Part shown: in pieces, positions 14,531-24,096 of the stretch
Layout: every line of letters starts with the position of its first letter
How positions within the stretch are numbered: the stretch's first letter is position 1
Assembly (NCBI GenBank): GCA_964343505.1
Contig: CAYFJU010000001.1
Coordinates: 62,001-126,000, forward strand
From: TCS55 sp964343505
GTDB taxonomy: Bacteria; Fidelibacterota; Marinisomatia; Marinisomatales; TCS55
Reading direction: 5' to 3'
DNA length: 64,000 nucleotides
The notes under the pieces: model-generated
Told to the model about the DNA's origin: nothing
Seen by the model: the letters and a program-made list of their open reading frames with translations, nothing else
Database searches by the model: none
Made by a program: the position numbers and the translations under genes

Positions 14531-14570
14531 AAAATCCTTAGTGTGCTTTTGTGCACTTAGCGGCTAATCA
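14531..14570 (+). repeat. Dispersed intergenic repeat, GCGGCTAAT type (before mtaB)
   Basis: The blocks CTTAGTGTGC, TTTTGTGCAC and TTAGCGGCTAATC repeat the pattern of the element at 13111-13149. The element ends one base before the chosen mtaB start, so it probably overlaps its translation initiation region. Confidence 0.4.
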
Positions 14571-14571
14571 A

Positions 14572-15864
14572 ATGAGTACACCCACTAAACGCGTGGCATT
14601 CCTTACACTGGGGTGCAAATTAAATTTCTCGGAGACAGCCACTATTTCCCGCGATTTTATTCGCCATGGATTTGAGCAAGTGAACTACCGAGATGAGGCG
14701 GATATTTATGTGCTGAACACTTGCTCCGTGACTGAGAATGCGGACAAGGAAGCTCGGAAACTCATCCGTCAAGCCAAACGTCGGAACCCCGATTCGTCTA
14801 TTGCCGTCATCGGATGCTACGCCCAGCTCAAGCCCAAGGATATTGCCGCCATTGATGGAGTGGACATTGTTTTGGGTGCAGAAGAAAAATTCAATTTGTT
14901 GCGCCATTTAGATCAAGTGGATTTCAATGGGGGCACCACCATACTCCAATCGGAGATTGACCACGTTCATCGATTTACACCGTCCTATTCTTCCGGGGAA
15001 CGGACTCGCGCATTTTTAAAAGTGCAAGATGGATGTGATTACACCTGTTCGTTCTGTACCATTCCTTTGGCTCGTGGAGAGAGCCGCAGCGATACTATCG
15101 CAAAGACAATGAAAGTCGCTCGAGAAATAGCCGAAACAGATGCCAGAGAAATTGTACTGACCGGCGTGAATATTGGTGATTTTGGGAAAGGCACAGCAGA
15201 AACATTTTTTGATCTAATTCAAGAATTGGACACATTGGATGGCATCGATCGAATACGCATTTCTTCCATCGAACCAAATTTACTGACAGATGAAATCATT
15301 GAATTCTGTGTAGCGTCCAAAAAGTTTATGCCCCATTTTCACGTGCCGCTCCAATCCGGTTCGGATAAAATATTGGGCGCAATGCGCCGGAGATATAAAC
15401 GAGATCTGTATGAAAAAAGAGTGGCAAAAATTAAATCGGTCAATTCGGAAACATGTATCGGTGTGGATGTGATCGTGGGCTTCCCGGGAGAAACAGATGA
15501 TGATTTTCTGGATACCTATAATTTCCTGAATGAGTTGGATATTTCTTATCTCCACGTGTTCACCTATTCCGAGCGAGCCAATACAGATGCCATCGAGATT
15601 GGGAATGTGGTTTCAAAAGAAAAGCGGGCGGAGCGGAGTAAAATGCTTCATATTCTTTCCGATAAAAAACGGCGTTATTTCCATGATCAATTCGTGGATT
15701 CCACCCGACCGGTCTTATTTGAAAATATGAAAAATGGAAAACTATTGGGACACACGGATAATTACATTCAAATCCAAATGGATGGCGACCCGAGCATGAT
15801 TAATTCAATCCATCCGGTGAAACTGACCCTGAACCATGGCGCTGTCGTTGATGCCCAACTGTAA
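14572..15864 (+). CDS. mtaB: tRNA t6A37 methylthiotransferase (MtaB)
   Basis: Radical-SAM enzyme that adds a methylthio group to t6A37 of ANN-decoding tRNAs. The UPF0004 domain carries three cluster-binding Cys (TLGCKLN, NTCSVTE, GCYAQ). The radical-SAM motif C-x3-C-x2-C is in GCDYTCSFCTIPLARG. A TRAM-like C-terminal domain follows (PVLFENMKNGKLLGHTDNYIQIQ). TLGCK-x-N-x-x-E near the N-terminus and the absence of a second domain separate MtaB from MiaB and RimO. The start at MSTPTKR (14572) is preferred to the open-frame start at 14551, which lies in repeat sequence. Confidence 0.92.
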   Translation: MSTPTKRVAFLTLGCKLNFSETATISRDFIRHGFEQVNYRDEADIYVLNTCSVTENADKEARKLIRQAKRRNPDSSIAVIGCYAQLKPKDIAAIDGVDIVLGAEEKFNLLRHLDQVDFNGGTTILQSEIDHVHRFTPSYSSGERTRAFLKVQDGCDYTCSFCTIPLARGESRSDTIAKTMKVAREIAETDAREIVLTGVNIGDFGKGTAETFFDLIQELDTLDGIDRIRISSIEPNLLTDEIIEFCVASKKFMPHFHVPLQSGSDKILGAMRRRYKRDLYEKRVAKIKSVNSETCIGVDVIVGFPGETDDDFLDTYNFLNELDISYLHVFTYSERANTDAIEIGNVVSKEKRAERSKMLHILSDKKRRYFHDQFVDSTRPVLFENMKNGKLLGHTDNYIQIQMDGDPSMINSIHPVKLTLNHGAVVDAQL

Positions 15865-15942
15865 TTATTTAAAACGTAATTATGTAATTCAATATGAGTT
15901 TGTTTTTAATTACGCTTTGAATATTTACGTTCTACTTATTAA

Positions 15943-17811
15943 ATGATTCGTCTTGAAAGCCTGTCCAAATCCTACCCGGACGGCGAACTTTTTTCCAACG
16001 TTAATATCCTTTTAAAGCGTGGTATGTGCGCAGGACTCGTGGGGCCAAACGGTTCTGGAAAGACCACCCTGCTCCGCATCATGCTGGGCAAAGAAACGCC
16101 AGATTCCGGGAGTGTCCAGAAAGATAAAGCGATCACAATTGGTTATTTAGCCCAAGACATTGTGGCTGGATCTGACTGTTCCATTTTGGAAGAAGTGCTT
16201 GCGGCTTATCCGGAAGTGCGTGAATTGGAAGGGAAAATTTTGGCTTTGTCCAATGCGATCGCGGACGACCCTGAAAATATGGAATTGGTGAATAATCTTG
16301 GGGAAGCGCAAAACCGATTCGATGCATTGGGCGGCTGGACTCTGGAAGAGAAAGCGAAAAAGATCCTAAGCGGGCTTGGATTTACAGATGACAAATTCAC
16401 AGAGCCCATGGATGTATTTTCCGGCGGATGGCGGATGCGTGTGGCGCTGGCATCCATCTTACTTCAAGAGCCGGACATTTTATTTTTAGATGAGCCCACC
16501 AACCATTTGGATTTGGAAGCCACTATTTGGCTGGAATCCTTTTTAGGAGATTGGAAGGGCGGCATGGTGATGATTAGCCATGACCGTGCTTTTTTGGATC
16601 GGTCCGTCAATCACATTTTAGAAATTGATTTGAAAAAAGTAACGCTCTATCACGGGAATTATTCCAAGTATCGAGAAGACAAAGCATTGCGGATGGAACA
16701 GCATCAAAATGCCTATCGAAATCAACAAAAGCAAATCAAGGATACAGAGCGATTCATAGAGCGGTTTCGTTATAAAAATACAAAGGCGACCCAAGTCCAA
16801 AGTCGCGTTAAAATGCTGGAAAAAATGGAAAAGATCGAAGCGCCGACGGAAGATAATCAATCCGTTAATTTGGTGCTTCCCCAGCCGACCCGACCCCCGT
16901 TGAATGTGGCATCCTGTCGAAATGTGACAAAACATTATGGCGAAATTGAAGTGTTCAACGATATGGAATTGGTGGTGGAGCGGGGACAAAAAATTGGTCT
17001 TGTGGGCTACAACGGTGCTGGGAAATCCACTCTACTCAAAATGCTGGCCGGGGTGGAAGATGTGACATCCGGCGCAGTGCGGATCGGCAGCAATGTGGAC
17101 AGGGCCTATTATGCTCAGCATCAATTGGAAACATTGGACCCAAATGATACTGTTTTTGAATCCATCCAAAAAGTGAGTCCCGGCTGGAGTGAAACAGAGA
17201 TGCGGACCTATTTGGGAAGTTTCATGTTCACTGGGGATGAAATTGAAAAATATATCAAGGTGTTGTCTGGTGGAGAAAAGGCCAGAGTGGCCATGGCGCG
17301 GATGCTGGTGGAGCCGTCCCATTTACTTTTATTGGACGAACCCACAAACCATTTAGACATGGTGACACGAAATGTGGTTGAAGCGGCATTGACGCAATTC
17401 ACCGGCTCCATCGTTTGTATTTCTCACGACCGGCATTTTTTAAACAATGTCATAAATCTGACCTGCGAGGTGGGCGGCGGCGGCATTAAGCTTTACGAGG
17501 GGAATTATGATTATTACGAATGGAAAAAATCGGCAGAAACAACCCCACCCGCATCAGTCCCTAAAGCAAAAAAGACATCGCAAAATAAACTGGATTACCA
17601 GGAACATAAAAAGGCCCGCAATCGGTTAGCCTGGATTGAAAAACGGTTTAAGGCCATTGAAAATGAATTGGACTCCGAACGTGCTGTTACTCAGGACCCC
17701 AACCATGCAGACGATTATGAAATGCTTCAAAAAGCCATGGAAACCATGAATGCTTTAGAGAATGAATATTTGGAACTGATGGAAGAGCAAGAGATATTGT
17801 TAGTGGAGTAG
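15943..17811 (+). CDS. ABC-F family ATPase (Uup/EttA-like)
   Basis: Soluble protein with two ATP-binding cassettes and no membrane domain; the family acts on ribosomes and translation. Walker A motifs are GPNGSGKTT (34-42) and GYNGAGKST (355-363). Signatures are FSGGWRMRVALA and LSGGEKARVAMA, and Walker B motifs LFLDEPTNHLD and LLLDEPTNHLD. The linker between cassettes (about 240-310) is basic and helical, and the last 80 residues form a coiled coil like the Uup C-terminal domain (LAWIEKRFKAIENELDSE). Residue length 622. Most likely Uup/YdiF-type, but the subfamily is uncertain. Confidence 0.9.
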   Translation: MIRLESLSKSYPDGELFSNVNILLKRGMCAGLVGPNGSGKTTLLRIMLGKETPDSGSVQKDKAITIGYLAQDIVAGSDCSILEEVLAAYPEVRELEGKILALSNAIADDPENMELVNNLGEAQNRFDALGGWTLEEKAKKILSGLGFTDDKFTEPMDVFSGGWRMRVALASILLQEPDILFLDEPTNHLDLEATIWLESFLGDWKGGMVMISHDRAFLDRSVNHILEIDLKKVTLYHGNYSKYREDKALRMEQHQNAYRNQQKQIKDTERFIERFRYKNTKATQVQSRVKMLEKMEKIEAPTEDNQSVNLVLPQPTRPPLNVASCRNVTKHYGEIEVFNDMELVVERGQKIGLVGYNGAGKSTLLKMLAGVEDVTSGAVRIGSNVDRAYYAQHQLETLDPNDTVFESIQKVSPGWSETEMRTYLGSFMFTGDEIEKYIKVLSGGEKARVAMARMLVEPSHLLLLDEPTNHLDMVTRNVVEAALTQFTGSIVCISHDRHFLNNVINLTCEVGGGGIKLYEGNYDYYEWKKSAETTPPASVPKAKKTSQNKLDYQEHKKARNRLAWIEKRFKAIENELDSERAVTQDPNHADDYEMLQKAMETMNALENEYLELMEEQEILLVE

Positions 17812-17892
17812 TGGAATATTGGATTGGTGGTTGTAAGGATTATAAGTAAGAAAACCCCCAATCTATTTAAATTGGATTAATATCCATCTCCG

Positions 17893-18264
17893 TTAAGTGA
17901 ATTCATACCCCGATTGAGAAAGTACGGATTTCGCCAATCCCAATTGATCTGACTTAATTAAAATATAATCGGTGTCATAAGTAGAAATGGAGAAAATACT
18001 AATCTCTTCTTTGGCCAATACATTAGAAATTTTTGCTAGAATTCCTGTGAGTGAAAAATCAAGTGGCCCCACAATTTTTATACAAGACCAGCCCTTTTCA
18101 GTTTTCTCTGATTGAAGGGCAATGGATGAATCACATACAATGGATAATTCGTCATCTGTTTTTGTGATAGAATAAAATGAACCTTTCAATAATTCTTTCG
18201 AAACATTTTCATTTGTGTCCAATCGATGAATTGAGAAGGATTCTTTTAATATTTCAAGTTTCAT
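17893..18264 (-). CDS. ACT-domain amino-acid-binding protein
   Basis: Small protein (123 residues from the ATG at 18264, MKLEILKESFSIHRLD) made of two ACT-like beta-alpha-beta modules. The C-terminal one reads GPLDFSLTGILAKISNVLAKEEISIFSISTYDTDYILIK, which resembles the stand-alone ACT proteins related to CASTOR amino-acid sensors. The longer frame to 18294 overlaps the upstream DUF3050 gene and is less likely. It lies 2 bases after the DUF3050 stop and is probably co-transcribed with it. The ligand is unknown. Confidence 0.82.
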   Translation of the reverse strand: MKLEILKESFSIHRLDTNENVSKELLKGSFYSITKTDDELSIVCDSSIALQSEKTEKGWSCIKIVGPLDFSLTGILAKISNVLAKEEISIFSISTYDTDYILIKSDQLGLAKSVLSQSGYEFT

Positions 18265-18266
18265 AT

Positions 18267-19040
18267 TTATATGTTTTGAATAATCCCATCCCAAAATTGA
18301 ATCCTTGCCCGCATGGCGGTTCGTGCCGCTTCCGTCGCTTCACTCCATTTTTGTTCATCATTACCACAAAGTTCTTTTACCATTTTTAACGCGGCTGGTG
18401 TGTGTTCATCTTCATCCAATCCAATATGACGATCTAAGTAATAGATGAATGGTTTGAGTTTCCCTTTCAGGGATCGGTCCATTTCTTTAATGATGGCTCG
18501 GAACATATCAGGAATCACTTCTTCCCGTCCAAAGGTAAACATGGCCGCTACCACATGGGCAGGTACGCTGTCCAAGATGCGAAATGTTTCATTCACAAAA
18601 TCGGACGCAGGGTTTGGTGCTCCGCTTGTTTGCAATGCATCAGTGACAGAACTGGTTTTCAACTCTGATAAAAACCGATTAATCGAATCGGTATCGGCGC
18701 CGGCTTGTTTCATGGCATGACAGTACATTTCAAAATGGCTCACATGTTGGCCGTAGCGATCCACGTCCGATTCTTCTTCCATGACGATTTCATTTACCAA
18801 TCTGGCCGGAGTGCCTTTCCCGGCGGGGATCCAGGGCACAGTAGTGCAGGTGAGTTGAGATTGGAGCGATTTTAAAATGGACATGAAATCCCACACCGCA
18901 AACACATGGTTCTCCATAAAAATGTGGAGATGGTCTATGGTTTTGATCCTGCGATAGATGGAATGATTCTGGAGTTGATCCCGTTCTTTTTGGGTGGCAT
19001 CCAGAATTTTCAGGATGTCATTTTTTAAAAACCAGAACAT
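18267..19040 (-). CDS. DUF3050 family protein (haem-oxygenase-like fold)
   Basis: A 257-residue helical protein matching the DUF3050 pattern: HSIYRRIKTIDHLHIFMENHVFAVWDFMSLLK-like N-terminus, PARLVNEIVMEEESDVD, and DRHIGLDEDEHTPAALKMV. Acidic and His residues spaced along helices (His in MENHVFAVWDF, the EEESD group, HIGLDEDEH) look like a di-metal or haem-oxygenase-like site, in line with other members of that fold. The reaction is unknown. It sits between a secreted peptidase and an ACT protein with gaps of 2-3 bases. Confidence 0.8.
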   Translation of the reverse strand: MFWFLKNDILKILDATQKERDQLQNHSIYRRIKTIDHLHIFMENHVFAVWDFMSILKSLQSQLTCTTVPWIPAGKGTPARLVNEIVMEEESDVDRYGQHVSHFEMYCHAMKQAGADTDSINRFLSELKTSSVTDALQTSGAPNPASDFVNETFRILDSVPAHVVAAMFTFGREEVIPDMFRAIIKEMDRSLKGKLKPFIYYLDRHIGLDEDEHTPAALKMVKELCGNDEQKWSEATEAARTAMRARIQFWDGIIQNI

Positions 19041-19043
19041 GGT

Positions 19044-20474
19044 TTATTTGAGCAAAATTCCCCTTTGGATTTTTATCCCCCTTGGTGTTTCCAACTTAAA
19101 GAAATAAATGCCGCTGGGGTGACCATTTCCTTCCCACCGTATGGAATGGTTGCCACTTTTAACGGTACCACTGATGATTGTATCTACGATTCGGCCGTTG
19201 ATATCCATCACCGATAAAGTGACAGGCATGGCCGATGGTAGATCAAAAGATAATTGTGTGGCCGGATTAAATGGATTTGGATAAGTGGGATGCAGTTCAA
19301 TTTGTTTCGGAACAGATACATTATTTTTTACACTCAAGGATGGCCCAACATTCAAATTCCAAACAACTTCAGCACTGCGTTTATTTTCAGGATCGGTTCT
19401 TACCATCGCGGTTGAATCAACGGCCTTCACGGTGAGAGAATGTTGTCCGGTGGATAGTGCTGCGCCATTCAACGTGTAATTACCGGCATTTTTCGCAACC
19501 AAGGTTGAATCCAAAAACCAATTTAAATTAATCGTATTTGGGGATATTTCCCTGGCGTCCACTTCAAACAACCCTTGGTAAGTTTGAGAAATTTGCAAGG
19601 ACTCCGCCTGTGGATAGTGGTAATTGTAGGGGGGTACAAGGTCGTAAATCGTCAGGATGGTTTGTTCCTTGCATACTTCACAAAAAGGATACCCCAGTGA
19701 TTTCATCATGCAATTCAGTTTTGGGCGGTACCAATCATAGGCTTCGTACACCGCCCCCTCAAACAAACCGACGACGTTGGCATAATCACTTGTTTCAGGT
19801 GTGGGAATCGGTGTGCTGTCCTTGATCCAATTATTCCACTTGATATCTTCCCGGTTTGTTTCGGCCGTGGCATTGGGCGCCTCATGTCCTCCGCTGCCAT
19901 AATCATACTCATCAGCCAGTCCTGCGAATGAATGCCCCGCTTCGTGGATGGCAATCTGTGGCGCCGAAGAATGGGTTGAAAATACGGCCCACGTTCCCCC
20001 GGAGCCGCCGTACATGGAATGGTTTACAATGACAAAACCGATGTCCCATTGGGGAACCGTATTGCGCAAAACACTGCGGGCTTTGCCCGAACTCTGGATC
20101 ACCAGGAGACGGTGAATATTCCCCGCATCAAAAGTACTGTTAAAATAGGTGTCAGCTTCAAACACCTCCGAACCGGATGGGCAATCACTGGCCGTTTTGG
20201 GGTGATCCGTACCTGATTGCTTAGACTCGACTTCTACACCATACACATTGAAGTATGATTTGTATTCTTTATACGGAGAAATATTAAATAGGGCATTGGT
20301 GGCAGCGGCTACATCCGAATGAAATTTCTCCTTCTCTGATTTTCGATATCCCTCCGCCAGAAAGACCACATTAATCTGGTTATCACGGGGGCCCAATTCT
20401 TGAAAAGTGTGAACAGGAAAACTTTGTGCCACTGCCATCCCAGCCAATATCAGGGTGATAGCGAAAAATCGCAT
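19044..20474 (-). CDS. Secreted M64-family metallopeptidase with type IX sorting tail
   Basis: Begins with a signal peptide (MRFFAITLILAGMAVAQS). The zinc motif HEAGHSFAGLADEY occupies residues 177-190, giving two His ligands, the catalytic Glu178 and a downstream Asp as in IgA peptidase M64. The last 80 residues (from YPNPFNPATQLSFDLP to GIYFFKLETPRG) form the immunoglobulin-like FlgD/type IX sorting domain, so the protein is probably exported through the Por system and anchored or released at the surface. It is 476 residues. The 158-residue secreted protein gene directly upstream may encode its N-terminal domain as a separate chain. Confidence 0.88.
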   Translation of the reverse strand: MRFFAITLILAGMAVAQSFPVHTFQELGPRDNQINVVFLAEGYRKSEKEKFHSDVAAATNALFNISPYKEYKSYFNVYGVEVESKQSGTDHPKTASDCPSGSEVFEADTYFNSTFDAGNIHRLLVIQSSGKARSVLRNTVPQWDIGFVIVNHSMYGGSGGTWAVFSTHSSAPQIAIHEAGHSFAGLADEYDYGSGGHEAPNATAETNREDIKWNNWIKDSTPIPTPETSDYANVVGLFEGAVYEAYDWYRPKLNCMMKSLGYPFCEVCKEQTILTIYDLVPPYNYHYPQAESLQISQTYQGLFEVDAREISPNTINLNWFLDSTLVAKNAGNYTLNGAALSTGQHSLTVKAVDSTAMVRTDPENKRSAEVVWNLNVGPSLSVKNNVSVPKQIELHPTYPNPFNPATQLSFDLPSAMPVTLSVMDINGRIVDTIISGTVKSGNHSIRWEGNGHPSGIYFFKLETPRGIKIQRGILLK

Positions 20475-20476
20475 GA

Positions 20477-20953
20477 TTATTCAGGCCTCAGAGAAAAGGA
20501 AATTTCTTCAATGAGTGTTAGAGCGGCCTGGCCCAAAAGGGGTGCGTCTTTTTGGATCCTTCCACGGGTATTCGGGCTTACCGTGAAAAAACTGATTTTA
20601 TCCGCTTGAAACTCCGCAGGGATTCGGATGGTAAATTCAGCGGATTTTAAATTCGATTCCTGGCGGTGGAGATTCCCGTTTTCATCCGCATGTTCTACAT
20701 GGACACGCCGTGGATGGGGCAGGGACGACCAGTATACCTGTTGTCCATTTTTAGTGAACTCAAAGTAAATGGTTTGTTCTGATAAATATGAACGCCGGTG
20801 CTCTTTTACCTTTACCTTAACCTTCTCAGAATTCTGAAGGGCAATCCCTTCCTCATCCCAAATGAAGTCCAGGAAATAAGTGGATTGGGCTGAAAGGGGG
20901 AATACTAAGAGACAGAATAAAAGCGCTGGTTTAACTATTTTCATATTCCTCAA
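20477..20953 (-). CDS. Secreted protein of unknown function, possible partner of the M64 peptidase
   Basis: A 158-residue protein with a signal peptide (KIVKPALLFCLLVFPLSAQS) and a mostly beta-strand mature part. Blocks such as RRVHVEHADENGNLHRQESNLKSAEFTIRIPAEF recall the beta-sandwich found N-terminal to M64 peptidase domains, but I cannot confirm this. The start may be the second Met at 20944. It overlaps the end of gcvP by 14-23 bases and precedes the peptidase by 2 bases, so the two secreted proteins are almost certainly co-translated. Confidence 0.65.
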   Translation of the reverse strand: MRNMKIVKPALLFCLLVFPLSAQSTYFLDFIWDEEGIALQNSEKVKVKVKEHRRSYLSEQTIYFEFTKNGQQVYWSSLPHPRRVHVEHADENGNLHRQESNLKSAEFTIRIPAEFQADKISFFTVSPNTRGRIQKDAPLLGQAALTLIEEISFSLRPE

Positions 20954-23762
20954 TGGGTGGGCATGTGCAGATCAGGTTCCGATCTCCATAGGCATTATCA
21001 ACCCGTCCAACGGATGGCCAATATTTATGTTCCTTGAGCCATGTTACAGGAAAGGCGGCTTGTTCCCGCGAATAGGGATGATTCCAATCGTTTCCGGTAA
21101 CATGAAATGCTGTATGAGGTGCATTTATTAATGGGTTATCCTTCGTATCGGATTTTCCTTTGGCCACGTCCATAATTTCATTTTTGATTGAAATCATGGC
21201 ATCGCAGAAGCGGTCCAGTTCCGCTTTGGATTCGCTTTCGGTCGGTTCAACCATCAACGTGCCGGGGACCGGGAAGGACATGGTGGGCGCATGGAATCCA
21301 TAGTCAATCAGGCGTTTGGCTACATCTTCATCCGTAATTCCCGCTTCTTTCTTGAGGGGACGCAGATCCATGATGAATTCATGGGCCACATACCCATTTT
21401 TTCCGCGATAAAGAACAGCATAATGGTCCGCTAACCGATGCGCCATATAATTGGCGTTCAGGATCGCTGTTTGGGTTGAGGCGGTAAGTCCCTCATCGCC
21501 GAGCATGGCAATGTAGGCCCAGGAAATAGGCAAGACCCCCGCGCTGCCCATGGGCGCCGCAGAAACAGCATGGATGGCCTTTTCATCATTTTCAAGCATG
21601 GAATGCCCCGGAAGAAAGGGAACTAAATGTTCAGCCACACAAATGGGACCCATCCCGGGACCGCCGCCGCCATGGGGAATAGCAAAGGATTTATGGAGGT
21701 TGATATGGCAGACATCGGCGCCGAATTCGCCCAATCGTGCCAGGCCCACCATGGCATTCAGGTTAGCCCCGTCCAGATAAACTTGTCCACCATGCTGGTG
21801 GACAATATCACAAATTTCACGGATAGCTTCTTCAAATACACCGTGGGTGGAGGGGTAAGTCACCATAATAGCCGCCAGAGTATCGCTATGCTGTTCCGCT
21901 TTGGTTTTTAAATCTTCAACATCGATATTTCCATTTTCATCACATTTAACAACCACCACATCCATTCCGCACATCACAGCGCTGGCAGGATTGGTGCCGT
22001 GGGCCGAAGCCGGTATCAGGCAAACGTTGCGCTGACGATCACCCCGGTCCAAATGATAAGCGCGGATGACCAGCAGTCCGGCAAATTCCCCTTGGGCGCC
22101 GGAATTGGGTTGCAGGGAACATCCTTGCAAACCAGTAATATCCATCAGCCAGTTGGACAGTGTTGCACCCAATTCTTCATACCCTTTGGCCTGCTCTGCC
22201 GGTGCGAAGGGGTGTAGATAGGCAAACTCCGGCCAAGTGATGGGCATCATTTCAGCCGCCGCATTGAGCTTCATGGTGCAGGATCCTAATGAAATCATAC
22301 TGGTATTCAAGGTTAAATCCTTAGTCTCCAAACGGTGAAGATAGCGCATCATTTCCGTTTCGGTATGATAGGCCTTGAATACCTCATGAGTAAGGAATTC
22401 GCTTGAACGGTCGATGTTTAAGTCAAACCCATTAGAACGATCTGCTGCTTCGGCGCCGAAAACAGAAAGAATATCACGTAAATCACCGGGAGAAACAGTT
22501 TCGTCTAAGGAAATCCCCACATCACCATTTTCGAAATAGCGGAAATTCAGATTGTGCGATTCCGCCTGGATTCGGAGATCATCAACTGAAATATTATTTA
22601 AGCGAATTCGGATTGTATCAAAAAATTGATCATGAACGATGGTATAACCACCGGCCGAAAGGGCTGAGGCCAGATCTTTTGTTTTACGATGGACCCGATT
22701 GGCAATGGCCCGGATGCCTTCTGATCCATGGTAAACCGCATACATGCCTGCCATAACAGCCAATAGCACTTGGGCCGTACAAATATTGGAAGTAGCACGG
22801 TCCCGGCGTATATGTTGTTCACGGGTCTGGAGTGCCATGCGCAGGGCCCGATTTCCATGACTGTCCACCGATACGCCAATAATCCGTCCGGGCATTTTAC
22901 GTTTGAATTCCTCCTTCGCCGTAATGAAGGCGGCGTGTGGACCACCAAATCCCATGGGAACGCCAAACCGTTGAGAACTGCCAATAGCTACGTCAGCTCC
23001 GATTTCACGGGGTGAAGGCAGGAGCGCCAAACTCAGTAAATCAGTTGCAACTGCCACAAGGGCCCCTTTGTCATGCGCTTTCTGGCAAAGATCCGAATAA
23101 TCGGAGATTTTACCATCGGTGGCGGGGTATTGAATCAAGGCACCAAAGACTTTGTCGCTGAATTCGAAATCGTCAGTGGATTGGATCGTCAGTTCAATCC
23201 CGATTGGATTTGCTCGTGTTTTTAACACATCAATGGTTTGGGGATGGCAATCATCCGCCACTAAAAAGCGCGTTCTTTTCCGGCTGGACCGGTAAAGCAT
23301 AACCACAGCTTCCGCCGCCGCGGTGGCTTCATCCAGCAAGGAGGCATTGGCAATATCCAAGCCGGTCATGTCGGTAACCATCGTTTGGAAATTCAGCAAC
23401 GCTTCTAAACGGCCCTGTGAAATTTCTGCTTGGTAGGGCGTATAAGCGGTATACCAACCGGAATTTTCTAATATATTGCGCTGGATGACGGGCGGTGTGA
23501 TTGTGCCGTAATACCCCATGCCGATGTAGGAACGAGCCACTTTGTTTTTTGAGGCGATCCCTTTTATCGTTTTCAGTAGGGCAAACTCATTCAGCCCTGA
23601 TCCCATATTAAGGGTGGAATTCGTCCGGATCGATTCGGGCAGTGTTTTTTCAATGAGTTGATCAATGGAGTGAAAGCCCAATTGGGCCAGCATTTGGGTT
23701 TGATCTTCGACGCTTGGGCCGATATGTCTTCTGGAGAAGTCTTGGGTAATGTCCTTAGTCAT
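20931..23762 (-). CDS. gcvP: Glycine dehydrogenase (decarboxylating), P-protein, full length
   Basis: PLP enzyme of the glycine cleavage system: releases CO2 from glycine and passes the aminomethyl group to GcvH. The 943 residues span both halves, so it is the single-chain type. The N-terminus reads DFSRRHIGPSVEDQ. The PLP lysine is Lys691 in HINLHKSFAIPHGGGGPGMGP, where Ser replaces the usual Thr after the Lys. GSCTMKLNAAAEM and the C-terminal RVDNAYGDRNLICTCPP are typical. No gcvT or gcvH is adjacent. A partial GcvT-family gene lies at the far right of the window but is about 40 kb away. Confidence 0.97.
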   Translation of the reverse strand: MTKDITQDFSRRHIGPSVEDQTQMLAQLGFHSIDQLIEKTLPESIRTNSTLNMGSGLNEFALLKTIKGIASKNKVARSYIGMGYYGTITPPVIQRNILENSGWYTAYTPYQAEISQGRLEALLNFQTMVTDMTGLDIANASLLDEATAAAEAVVMLYRSSRKRTRFLVADDCHPQTIDVLKTRANPIGIELTIQSTDDFEFSDKVFGALIQYPATDGKISDYSDLCQKAHDKGALVAVATDLLSLALLPSPREIGADVAIGSSQRFGVPMGFGGPHAAFITAKEEFKRKMPGRIIGVSVDSHGNRALRMALQTREQHIRRDRATSNICTAQVLLAVMAGMYAVYHGSEGIRAIANRVHRKTKDLASALSAGGYTIVHDQFFDTIRIRLNNISVDDLRIQAESHNLNFRYFENGDVGISLDETVSPGDLRDILSVFGAEAADRSNGFDLNIDRSSEFLTHEVFKAYHTETEMMRYLHRLETKDLTLNTSMISLGSCTMKLNAAAEMMPITWPEFAYLHPFAPAEQAKGYEELGATLSNWLMDITGLQGCSLQPNSGAQGEFAGLLVIRAYHLDRGDRQRNVCLIPASAHGTNPASAVMCGMDVVVVKCDENGNIDVEDLKTKAEQHSDTLAAIMVTYPSTHGVFEEAIREICDIVHQHGGQVYLDGANLNAMVGLARLGEFGADVCHINLHKSFAIPHGGGGPGMGPICVAEHLVPFLPGHSMLENDEKAIHAVSAAPMGSAGVLPISWAYIAMLGDEGLTASTQTAILNANYMAHRLADHYAVLYRGKNGYVAHEFIMDLRPLKKEAGITDEDVAKRLIDYGFHAPTMSFPVPGTLMVEPTESESKAELDRFCDAMISIKNEIMDVAKGKSDTKDNPLINAPHTAFHVTGNDWNHPYSREQAAFPVTWLKEHKYWPSVGRVDNAYGDRNLICTCPPIEEYENS

Positions 23763-24096
23763 GGAAAATTTTTTCTAGCGAACGAATGTTTTAAATGAAT
23801 GGGTTAAAAATAGGCTCTGAATTTAGTTCTGGCCGACGCTTTTTCCCCTAATTTATTAACCAAAAATGACCTTTATAATTTGAGACAAATGGGATAAGGA
23901 AAATGAAAGAATTTTATTTTAGAAGGTAAAATTTCCTGTATTTTGTACAACAATAATTAGATTGACATTGGGTCAATGTATTGGCAATTTCTCTAACCTT
24001 TAACACTGTTACAATGTGATAAGATAGCATCGCTCGCCTGTTGGGGGGGAGAGCATCACCCATCAGGGAGTTAACCTTAAATAAGGAGGGCACAGA
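23763..24096. other. 334-base intergenic region between gcvP and the TonB receptor gene
   Basis: No open frame of note. It is AT-rich with runs of T/A at 23870-23950. At 23962-23979 lies an overlapping dyad: TTGAC-ATTGG-GTCAA and, shifted, CATTG-GGT-CAATG. The divergent genes on both sides mean that it must hold two promoters, but I could not place -35/-10 pairs with confidence. A strong Shine-Dalgarno (AAGGAGG, 24082-24088) precedes the receptor start. Confidence 0.6.
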
